Below are positions 55,026-62,271 of a DNA stretch of 64,000 nucleotides, one piece after another. Every line of letters starts with the position of its first letter. Positions within the stretch are counted from its first letter, which is position 1. The position numbers and the translations under genes are program-made. The notes under the pieces were generated by a model that was given only the letters and a program-made list of their open reading frames with translations, was not told the origin of the DNA and did no database searches. Source of the DNA: JARRQJ01 sp963761035 (GTDB lineage: Bacteria > Pseudomonadota > Gammaproteobacteria > DRLM01); the NCBI GenBank assembly GCA_963761035.1, contig CAVXFH010000002.1, positions 2,294,001-2,358,000 of the forward strand, read 5' to 3'.

Positions 55026-56069
55026 TTAATCGGGGATGAAGGTTAGTTCTCGTTGCAAAAAGATCGGTGTTTTGGCGGGGGCGCCCGGTATTTCCCTCAC
55101 TAAGCGCGGGACTAAGTACCCGGGCAGATGACTTTGTAAGGCCGCCATCAAGGTCACCGCAGTCGTTTCCGAGACTTCGAAGTGGGCAGCGCCTTGGACT
55201 TTGTCGAGTAAATGTAAATAGTAAGGAAGAACTCCCGCCATAAACAGGGACTCGCTCAAGGCGGTCAGTACCGCGGCGTCGTCGTTGATACCGCGTAGCA
55301 ATACAGACTGGTTTAGCACGGTGATGCCGCATTCCCGAAGCGCGCGCATGGCTTGTTGGGTATCCGGACCGATTTCATTGGGGTGATTGGCATGGATCAC
55401 CATCACCTTTTGCAAGGGCGAATCTCCCAGCCAGGCCAACAACGCGGCATCGATCCGTTCCGGCAATACGACGGGTAGCCGCGTGTGAAGACGCAGACGC
55501 TTGAGATGGGGAATGGCGGCGAGATGTGCCGCGAGATCCGCGAGGCGGTGATCCGCCAAGACCAGGGGATCGCCGCCGCTGAGGATGACCTCCGTGATGC
55601 TGGTATCTTTCGCGATATAGTCCAGCGCCTGGTGCCATGCCCCCGATGCCGGATTGGCGTCAGCGTAGGGAAAATGGCGTCGAAAACAATAGCGGCAATG
55701 GATGCCGCAGGCACCGGTGGCGATCAACAAAACCCGCCCCCGGTATTTATGCAGTACGCCGGGAAACGGCATAGCCTGCAGATCACCGACGGGGTCGGCG
55801 CTAAAACCCGCGGTCGCGGCGATTTCCGCCGCGGCGGGCAGAACCTGAAGCAGCAAGGGATCGGTAGGATCACCCTTGCGCATGCGCGCCGCATACGCGC
55901 GCGGTATCCGCAAGGGAAATTGCGCCGAGAAACCATAATGCGCAGCCAACATATCATCGGGCAACCCCAACAGGGCCAATAATTCAGCGGGGTCGTTGAT
56001 CGCCTCCGCCAATGCTTGTTGCCAACGGGGACGCTGCCCAGATGCGAGATTTCGCTGTAACATAGGCAC
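55026..56069 (-). CDS. epmB: EF-P beta-lysylation protein EpmB (lysine 2,3-aminomutase-like)
   Basis: The 347-residue radical-SAM enzyme carries the [4Fe-4S] motif ATGACGIHCRYCFRRHF near residue 120 and the PLP-binding region of lysine aminomutases (SGGDPLVLADHRLADL; LNQSVLLRGINDDAAVL). EpmB makes (R)-beta-lysine, which EpmA attaches to EF-P. The gene is divergent from efp, with 91 bases between starts, and epmA follows efp, so function assignment is strong. It starts at ATG 56069, with a second ATG at 56063. Confidence 0.93.
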   Translation of the reverse strand: MPMLQRNLASGQRPRWQQALAEAINDPAELLALLGLPDDMLAAHYGFSAQFPLRIPRAYAARMRKGDPTDPLLLQVLPAAAEIAATAGFSADPVGDLQAMPFPGVLHKYRGRVLLIATGACGIHCRYCFRRHFPYADANPASGAWHQALDYIAKDTSITEVILSGGDPLVLADHRLADLAAHLAAIPHLKRLRLHTRLPVVLPERIDAALLAWLGDSPLQKVMVIHANHPNEIGPDTQQAMRALRECGITVLNQSVLLRGINDDAAVLTALSESLFMAGVLPYYLHLLDKVQGAAHFEVSETTAVTLMAALQSHLPGYLVPRLVREIPGAPAKTPIFLQRELTFIPD

Positions 56070-56110
56070 CTTTACTTTTTAGGCCGCCACATCCGGCGAC
56101 AGCGCAGGCT

Positions 56111-56132
56111 GTTACCGGTAGGAGTCGGTAAC
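56111..56132. promoter_or_regulatory. Perfect 7-bp inverted repeat between epmB and efp
   Basis: GTTACCG and CGGTAAC flank an 8-base centre in the short divergent region. It lies 29 bases before the efp start and could be an operator shared by both genes, or a 5' hairpin in the efp mRNA. The efp ribosome site GAGGAAGG follows at 56152-56159. Confidence 0.45.
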
Positions 56133-56160
56133 ATGATGGGACATTATAAACGAGGAAGGT

Positions 56161-56730
56161 ATGGCAACGTTCAGCACCAATGAATTCAAGGGCGGGCTCA
56201 AGGTTATGTTGGATGGCGATCCTTGCTCGATCATCGAAAACGAATTCGTCAAGCCCGGTAAGGGTCAGGCATTCAACCGGGTAAAGATCCGCAATCTGAA
56301 GACCGGTCGTGTCATCGAGCGCACGTTCAAGTCGGGCGATACCTTGGAGGGGGCCGACGTGGTGGATACGGATATGCAGTATCTCTACTTCGACGGCGAG
56401 TTCTATCACTTCATGGTGCCCGACACTTTCGAACAGTTCGCCACCGGCCCGGACGCCATGGGCGATACCGCAAAATGGCTCAAAGGGCAGGAAATGTGTG
56501 TCGTCACTCTGTATAACGGTCAGCCCTTGGCGGTATCGCCGCCGAATTTTGTGGAGCTGGCGGTGGCCGACACCGACCCGGGAGTGCGCGGCGACACTTC
56601 GGGGGGCGGCGGTAAGCCGGCCACCCTGGAGAGCGGTGCGGTGGTGCGGGTGCCGTTATTCATCAATATCGGCGATGTGCTCAAGGTCGATACGCGCATC
56701 GGCGAGTATGTCTCACGCGCCAAGACCTAG
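56161..56730 (+). CDS. efp: Elongation factor P
   Basis: The 189-residue protein has the three-domain EF-P fold. Lys34, in the loop KPGKGQAF, is the conserved residue beta-lysylated by EpmA/EpmB. It continues with VKIRNLKTGRVIERTFKSGD and ends with VSRAKT, the usual C-terminal signature. EF-P rescues ribosomes stalled on polyproline. Length matches the family. It is flanked by both modification genes. Confidence 0.96.
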   Translation: MATFSTNEFKGGLKVMLDGDPCSIIENEFVKPGKGQAFNRVKIRNLKTGRVIERTFKSGDTLEGADVVDTDMQYLYFDGEFYHFMVPDTFEQFATGPDAMGDTAKWLKGQEMCVVTLYNGQPLAVSPPNFVELAVADTDPGVRGDTSGGGGKPATLESGAVVRVPLFINIGDVLKVDTRIGEYVSRAKT

Positions 56731-56787
56731 TGAGAGACTGCGCTGTGTCCGGCGATCTGCCATCGATGCTAGAGGCCTAAGCGATTC

Positions 56788-57759
56788 ATGGCCGACTGGC
56801 GACCCACCGCAACTTTGACGGCGCTGCGGCAACGGGCGGAGATGCTGGAGACCCTCAGGCGGTTTTTTGCGGAACGGGGGGTGATGGAAGTCGAGACGCC
56901 ATTGCTGTCCGCTCGGGGTGCCAGCGATCCCCACCTCGATAGTTTTTGTACCCGCTATATCGGTCCCGGCAACCCCGCCGGCCGTCCGCTTTATTTACAG
57001 ACTTCGCCCGAATTCGCCATGAAACGTCTATTGGCGGCGGGTAGCGGCGCCATTTACCAAATCTGCAAGGCCTTCCGCAACGGCGAGGCGGGACGTTTAC
57101 ACAACCCGGAATTCACCATGCTGGAATGGTATCGTCCTGACTTCGATTATCATGCCTTGATGGCGGAAGTCGATGCCTTGCTGCAGCGGGTATTGCATAC
57201 CCGGCCCGCCCAATATCTCAGCTATGCCGCGGTGTTTGCCCAACACTTAAATCTTGACGCCCACGAGGCGACGACCGCCAGCTTGCGGGACTGCGCGGCT
57301 TCCCGTCGGCTGGTGGTGTCGGAAAGTTTACGGGATGATCGCGATGCCTGGCTCGCCTTGTTATGGACTCATTTGATTGAGCCGCACCTGGGGTGTGACG
57401 GCAGGCCTCATTTCGTATTCGACTACCCGGTTTCCCAAGCCATGCTGGCGCAAGTGCGTCAGGGTGTGCCGCCTGTTGCCGAGCGTTTCGAGGTGTACGT
57501 CAACGGTATCGAGCTGGCCAATGGTTTCCAAGAATTGACGGATAGCGACGAACAGCGCCGGCGTTTCGAGGAAAACTGCCGACAGCGTTATGATCTTGGG
57601 CTGGAGGCAATGGCGCCGGACGAACGTTTACTGATGGCGCTTGCCGCAGGTCTCCCATTCTGCAGTGGAGTAGCTTTGGGAGTCGATCGATTATTATTAT
57701 TGAAAACGGCATCCGCTGACGTGGCGGGGTTGCTTGCCTTTCCCGTGGAGCACGCCTGA
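56788..57759 (+). CDS. epmA: EF-P lysyltransferase EpmA (GenX/PoxA)
   Basis: The protein of 323 residues resembles class II lysyl-tRNA synthetase without the anticodon-binding domain. Motif 2 is ICKAFRNGEAGRLHNPEFTMLEWYR near residues 90-114 and motif 3 is SGVALGVDRLLLL near residue 291. It activates (R)-beta-lysine and attaches it to Lys34 of EF-P. It follows efp after 57 bases and presumably shares its transcript. Confidence 0.95.
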   Translation: MADWRPTATLTALRQRAEMLETLRRFFAERGVMEVETPLLSARGASDPHLDSFCTRYIGPGNPAGRPLYLQTSPEFAMKRLLAAGSGAIYQICKAFRNGEAGRLHNPEFTMLEWYRPDFDYHALMAEVDALLQRVLHTRPAQYLSYAAVFAQHLNLDAHEATTASLRDCAASRRLVVSESLRDDRDAWLALLWTHLIEPHLGCDGRPHFVFDYPVSQAMLAQVRQGVPPVAERFEVYVNGIELANGFQELTDSDEQRRRFEENCRQRYDLGLEAMAPDERLLMALAAGLPFCSGVALGVDRLLLLKTASADVAGLLAFPVEHA

Positions 57760-58011
57760 TGTACTTTTTTGAGGATCGTGGAGTGAGTCGGGTGGTTCGC
57801 TTGTCGGCCGGGTTTACGGTGTAAAAGTACCGATGTCAATTTACGTGCGCGAAGTAAAGGGATATCTTATATTGTACATTGATATTTAATATATTTTAAG
57901 TTATTGGGTATGATGATTGCATATTCGCTGGTTGGGGTTATGTGTTATCGCGGTTGAAAGGGATTTATAACGATTAAAATAAATTCAGCAGCAGCTGGGA
58001 AGGGATGGCTT

Positions 58012-58353
58012 ATGGGTGTTGGTATGGAACGTCGTTGGACTGAGCGTACGCCGATCAATGTGCCTGTCGATCTGATTTTTTCGGGCATCCAATCCGGAGA
58101 GTATCGTACTCGGGATATCGGCTTGGGCGGCGTGTATGTTGTGTTGCCCGCCGAAGTCAGTATCGATCAGGAAACTTCAGTGGAACTGACCTTTAAGCTG
58201 GGGTCGGGCGCACACCTGACCAAACATAGCATCAATGCACGGGTTGTTCGGGCAGGCGCAGACGGCGTCGGTATGATGTTCCGCGATTTCGACGCAAGCG
58301 CCTTTCGTTCTCTGCAAGAAGTGCTGCGTTTCAAGCAAAGCGATACGTTTTAA
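58012..58353 (+). CDS. PilZ-domain protein
   Basis: The 113-residue single-domain protein has the PilZ c-di-GMP-binding motifs: RRWTERTPINV near residues 7-17 (RxxxR-like) and the second motif DIGLGGVYV near residue 42, where the usual Ser of DxSxxG is Gly. A VVRAGADGVGMMF strand follows. ATG at 58024 (MERRWTER) is an alternative start. Binding may be weakened by the substitution. It could relay c-di-GMP to the exopolysaccharide or pilus systems. Confidence 0.8.
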   Translation: MGVGMERRWTERTPINVPVDLIFSGIQSGEYRTRDIGLGGVYVVLPAEVSIDQETSVELTFKLGSGAHLTKHSINARVVRAGADGVGMMFRDFDASAFRSLQEVLRFKQSDTF

Positions 58354-58484
58354 TAAAAGCAGATGGTGGCGGCTCCATGCTGTCACTCCGCGACGTGGAG
58401 TTACGCGGGAAATATGCGATTTTTCTCCGCGTGGCTCCCTTTTCGATTCAGCGTAATCTCAAATATTATTCTGAGAGTCGCCTG

Positions 58485-59411
58485 TCAAAGCGGATAAGTT
58501 GTTGCCAATAACTCGCCCATTTTTACCGGCGCATCTTGGGCCAAAGACGGAGCCAGTTCGATTCGATTCTGCGGGAATAATACAATTACCGTGGACCCCA
58601 TATTGAAGCGGCCTATTTCGGCCCCGCGTTCCACAATAATTTTTTGCTGCTTGGTGGTCTCGCTATAAAGCCATTCAACGGGGTGCTTACTGTGGGCTAT
58701 CAAGCCCGACCACGGAGTTTCGATCCCCGCCACGAACATGGCGCCAACAAGAATTACGGCGATGTGACCGATGGCGGTATCGAAGAGCATGACCAGCCGT
58801 TCGTTGCGGGCAAAAAGTCCCGGTATCGCTTGGGTCGTGCGGGGACTGACACTGTATAAACGCCCCGGAATATAAACCATCTCCCGCAGCTTGCCGGCAA
58901 GGGGCATGTGTACCCGATGATAATCCTGCGGCGAAAGATAAGTTGTTACAAACCGGCTGTTCTCGAAAGGCCGTGCTCGGGTTTCTGAACCTCCCAGTAG
59001 GGTGAACAAGTCGAAAGAGTGTCCCTTGGCTTGCAATAAGCGCCCGTTTTCCACATCCCCAAGTTGACTAACCACACCGTCCGCCGGACAGACGATGGCA
59101 TTCGCCTCACTGACGATAGGGCGGGCTTCCTGCCGCAACGACCGGGTGAAAAAGCTGTTGAAATCGGGATAGGCTAGGGGATCCGGCTGGGCGGCTATGC
59201 TCATGTCCACTTGATAACGGCGGATAAACCATCGGATCTGCCAGTCCTTGAACCAAGGAGTCTGTACTCGAGTGAGTCGTCTCATGCCGCGGGTGAGAAG
59301 ATGATGGGGAGCGAGATATTGATCCAATAGGCCGACCTTCGAAAGCCAAGACCCTTTGCCATGGGAGAAGTTGGTGCGATGGAGGTTATTCATGCCGGTG
59401 GCTGCTCGCAC
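58485..59411 (-). CDS. psd: Phosphatidylserine decarboxylase proenzyme
   Basis: The protein of about 302-308 residues has the pyruvoyl-enzyme self-cleavage site in FNMGSTVIVLFP near residue 273, where the Gly-Ser bond is cut and Ser becomes pyruvoyl. The central RFVTTYLSPQDYHRVHMP near residue 153 carries the conserved His residues. It converts phosphatidylserine to phosphatidylethanolamine at the inner membrane. The initiator may be GTG 59411 or ATG 59393 (MNNLHRTNF). It is convergent with the PilZ gene and divergent from pncC. Confidence 0.94.
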   Translation of the reverse strand: MRAATGMNNLHRTNFSHGKGSWLSKVGLLDQYLAPHHLLTRGMRRLTRVQTPWFKDWQIRWFIRRYQVDMSIAAQPDPLAYPDFNSFFTRSLRQEARPIVSEANAIVCPADGVVSQLGDVENGRLLQAKGHSFDLFTLLGGSETRARPFENSRFVTTYLSPQDYHRVHMPLAGKLREMVYIPGRLYSVSPRTTQAIPGLFARNERLVMLFDTAIGHIAVILVGAMFVAGIETPWSGLIAHSKHPVEWLYSETTKQQKIIVERGAEIGRFNMGSTVIVLFPQNRIELAPSLAQDAPVKMGELLATTYPL

Positions 59412-59626
59412 TGTATATGAACTGTATATGATTGGAAGGTGCCGTTATGCCGCCGGGCGGCATTACGCACCGGAGGTCGCCGTGTAAATGATGCATGTCT
59501 GGGCGGGCCATTTCCGAAAAGCCGCCAATCTTAACCCAGATTACCGCGGCTGGGCAGCTCCGATCCCAATCATCATGGGTCTTTGCTAATATGGAGCTAT
59601 CGATTATCGGCAAGGGTGAATGGGTG

Positions 59627-60115
59627 ATGGAATTGGAAACCCTATCGAGTCGGGTAGGAGAATGTTTGCTGGCGAAGGGTCTGATGGTGGTAACCGCCGA
59701 GTCGTGTACCGGCGGTTGGGTGGCCCAGGCGATCACCGCCACGGCTGGGTGTTCCCGCTGGTTCGAGCGCGGTTTTATCACCTATAGCAACACCGCCAAA
59801 ATGGAATTGCTGGGGGTACAAGCAACCACCCTCGAATGCCACGGTGCGGTAAGCGAGGCTACGGTCAGGGAAATGACGGAAGGGGCCTTGGTACGCAGCC
59901 ATAGTCAGGTAGCGGTGGCGGTGAGCGGTGTCGCCGGTCCCGGCGGCGGCAGTCTGGAGAAGCCGGTGGGTACGGTGTGTCTGGCCTGGGCGGCCAGCGA
60001 TACGGCGACCCGCAGCCAACGTCTACAGCTGCACGGTAATCGCGAGGCCATACGTCATCAGGCGGTAGAGGCCGCCTTACAGGGCATCTTGGATATTTTG
60101 CGTGACCCAATCTGA
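59627..60115 (+). CDS. pncC: Nicotinamide-nucleotide amidohydrolase PncC (CinA C-terminal domain)
   Basis: The protein of about 162 residues is the stand-alone CinA C-terminal domain, starting at ATG 59627 (MELETLSSRVGE). Motifs are VTAESCTGGWVAQAI near residue 22, GFITYSNTAKMELLGV near residue 48, and VSGVAGPGGGSLEKPVGTV near residue 98. It deamidates nicotinamide mononucleotide for NAD recycling. Upstream in-frame starts (59495, 59591) would add a non-conserved extension. Its 3' end overlaps thpR by 14 bases; pncC upstream of recA is a recurrent gammaproteobacterial arrangement. Confidence 0.93.
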   Translation: MELETLSSRVGECLLAKGLMVVTAESCTGGWVAQAITATAGCSRWFERGFITYSNTAKMELLGVQATTLECHGAVSEATVREMTEGALVRSHSQVAVAVSGVAGPGGGSLEKPVGTVCLAWAASDTATRSQRLQLHGNREAIRHQAVEAALQGILDILRDPI

Positions 60116-60659
60116 GGTGCGGCGCTTGTTCTTTGCGTTGTGGCCGGATCCGGCGCTGCGCGACCGGCTGGCGGATTTACAGCAGCGCATAGCGCCAGGG
60201 GCAGGGCGCGGCGTCGACAGAGAGAATCTGCATATCACATTATTATTCTTGGGCGCTACCCCCATGGATCGCCTGTATTGCATCGAAGACGGGCTGGCGG
60301 CGACCGCTGTCCCGGCCTTTATCATGCGGCTGGATCAATTGGGTTATTGGCGTACGCCGCAGGTGCTGTGGGCGGGCGGCATGCTGACCCCGCCGCCGTT
60401 GTCGGCATTAGTTCATCACTTGCGGGAAGTTGCCGTCCATTGCGGATGTAAAATCGATACGCGGCCGTTTCATACCCACCTCACCCTCTGGCGCAAGGTT
60501 CGTAAAGCGCCGCGCAATTTGCCCGCCATGGCGCCAATTTCCTGGCCGGTGAGCGGGTTCGCCTTGGTGGAATCCAACACTGCCGCCAGTGGCGTACGCT
60601 ATCGCGTTTTGCGCCACTGGGCGTTGTCCGCCGACAAGCGCGACAGTACATCGGAATAA
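60102..60659 (+). CDS. thpR: RNA 2',3'-cyclic phosphodiesterase (2H family)
   Basis: The 185-residue 2H phosphoesterase has two catalytic HxT motifs: NLHITLLFLG near residue 43 and FHTHLTLWRK near residue 124. Length and spacing fit the ThpR/LigT family. It starts inside the last codons of pncC, so the two are translationally coupled. It lies 75 bases before recA. Confidence 0.92.
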   Translation: MTQSEVRRLFFALWPDPALRDRLADLQQRIAPGAGRGVDRENLHITLLFLGATPMDRLYCIEDGLAATAVPAFIMRLDQLGYWRTPQVLWAGGMLTPPPLSALVHHLREVAVHCGCKIDTRPFHTHLTLWRKVRKAPRNLPAMAPISWPVSGFALVESNTAASGVRYRVLRHWALSADKRDSTSE

Positions 60660-60734
60660 GGATCTGTGGGATAATCCCCGGCTGGGAGCGGGGACGCAGG
60701 TCGGGGCATTATACGTCAATAGGGGGATAAGCGG

Positions 60735-61775
60735 ATGGACGCGAACAAGTCAAAGGCATTGAACGCCGCCTTGAGCCAGATCGAACGCCAGTTCGGTAAG
60801 GGTTCGGTGATGCGCATGGGCGATGGGGGCATTGTCAAGGATGTGGAGGTGATCTCCACCGGTTCGCTGGCGTTGGATATCGCGCTGGGTGTGGGGGGCT
60901 TGCCGCGGGGCCGCGTCATTGAAATCTACGGGCCGGAGTCCTCCGGCAAGACCACCTTGACCTTGCAAGTGATCGCGGAAGCCCAGAAGAAGGGCGGCAC
61001 GGCGGCGTTCATCGATGCGGAACACGCCTTGGATCCGGGATATGCGCAGAAACTGGGCGTCAATGTGGACGATTTGTTGCTCTCCCAGCCGGACACCGGC
61101 GAACAGGCCCTGGAGATCGCCGACATGCTGGTGCGCTCCGGTGCCGTGGACGTGGTGGTGGTCGACTCGGTGGCGGCCTTGACCCCCAAGGCGGAGATCG
61201 ACGGCGAGATGGGCGATTCGCACATGGGCTTACAGGCGCGACTCATGTCCCAGGCCCTGCGCAAATTGACCGCCAACATCAAGCGCTCCAATACCATGGT
61301 GATCTTCATCAACCAGATCCGTATGAAGATCGGGGTGATGTTCGGCAATCCCGAAACCACTACCGGCGGTAACGCCCTCAAATTTTACGCCTCGGTGCGT
61401 CTCGATATCCGTCGTACCGGCGCCATCAAGAAGGGCGACGAGGTTATCGGTAATGAGACCCGCGTCAAGGTGGTGAAAAATAAATTGGCGCCGCCCTTCA
61501 AGCAGGCGGAATTCGAGATCCTCTACGGCGAAGGTATATCCCGGGAAGGCGAGCTGATCGAACTGGGCGTGCAGGCGGGCTTGGTGGAAAAATCCGGCGC
61601 GTGGTACGCCTATGGCGGAAACCGCATCGGCCAGGGTAAGGACAATGTCCGCCTCTATTTGAAGGAACATCCGGATATCGCCAAAGATATCGAAACCCAG
61701 ATTCGGACCAAGGCCTTGTCGCTGCGATCCGCGGGCGGCGCCAAGGAAGAAGCCGAAGAGGTAGAGGTTGACTGA
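60735..61775 (+). CDS. recA: Recombinase RecA
   Basis: The 346-residue RecA has Walker A GPESSGKT near residue 66, Walker B VVVVDSVAAL near residue 140, DNA-binding loops L1 (EIDGEMGDSHMG) and L2 (GVMFGNPETTTGGNALKFY), and an acidic tail (KEEAEEVEVD). It mediates homologous recombination and LexA autocleavage. No CTGT-N8-ACAG LexA box is visible in the 75-base gap, although a GC hairpin (CCCCG/CGGGG around 60677-60694) is. It overlaps recX by 8 bases. Confidence 0.97.
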   Translation: MDANKSKALNAALSQIERQFGKGSVMRMGDGGIVKDVEVISTGSLALDIALGVGGLPRGRVIEIYGPESSGKTTLTLQVIAEAQKKGGTAAFIDAEHALDPGYAQKLGVNVDDLLLSQPDTGEQALEIADMLVRSGAVDVVVVDSVAALTPKAEIDGEMGDSHMGLQARLMSQALRKLTANIKRSNTMVIFINQIRMKIGVMFGNPETTTGGNALKFYASVRLDIRRTGAIKKGDEVIGNETRVKVVKNKLAPPFKQAEFEILYGEGISREGELIELGVQAGLVEKSGAWYAYGGNRIGQGKDNVRLYLKEHPDIAKDIETQIRTKALSLRSAGGAKEEAEEVEVD

Positions 61776-62223
61776 AGCGGAGTGCAACGCCGGAACAGCG
61801 CGCAAGAAGGCGCTGGCGATGTTGGCGAGACGTGAACATAGCCGGGCGGAGCTGCGCAGCAAGTTGGCGGCCAAGGGCTTTCCCACGGAGATCATCGATG
61901 ACGCCTTGTCCGGTTTGGACCGGGAGGGCTGGCTCAGCGACCAGCGCTTCACGGAGATGTTCATCCGCGCGCGCAAAGAGCGCGGTTACGGGCCGGTGCG
62001 GATACGCGCCGAACTTAGAGAGCGCGGCATCGGCGATGCGATGATCGCCGCCTGTGTCGATATGGGCGACCCGGAATGGGTGCAGCGCCTGGAGCGCGCG
62101 AATAGCAAACGCTTCGGATCGAGCCGGGCGCGGGATTTCGCGGAACGGGCGCGGCAGATGCGCTTCTTAAGGGCGCGGGGATTTACCGCGGAGCAGATTC
62201 ACGCGGTCCTGGACCGCAAATAA
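61768..62223 (+). CDS. recX: Regulatory protein RecX
   Basis: The 151-residue three-repeat helical protein is typical of RecX: ARKKALAMLARREHSRAELRSKL, GLDREGWLSDQRFTEMF, VRIRAELRERGIGD, FLRARGFTAEQI. It modulates RecA filaments. The best start is TTG 61768 within the recA tail, giving translational coupling. GAGG precedes it. Confidence 0.93.
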   Translation: MTEAECNAGTARKKALAMLARREHSRAELRSKLAAKGFPTEIIDDALSGLDREGWLSDQRFTEMFIRARKERGYGPVRIRAELRERGIGDAMIAACVDMGDPEWVQRLERANSKRFGSSRARDFAERARQMRFLRARGFTAEQIHAVLDRK

Positions 62224-62271
62224 CCATCGCCGGCAGAGATTAGTCAACTTAGTAAAGAAGCTATCAGGCTC

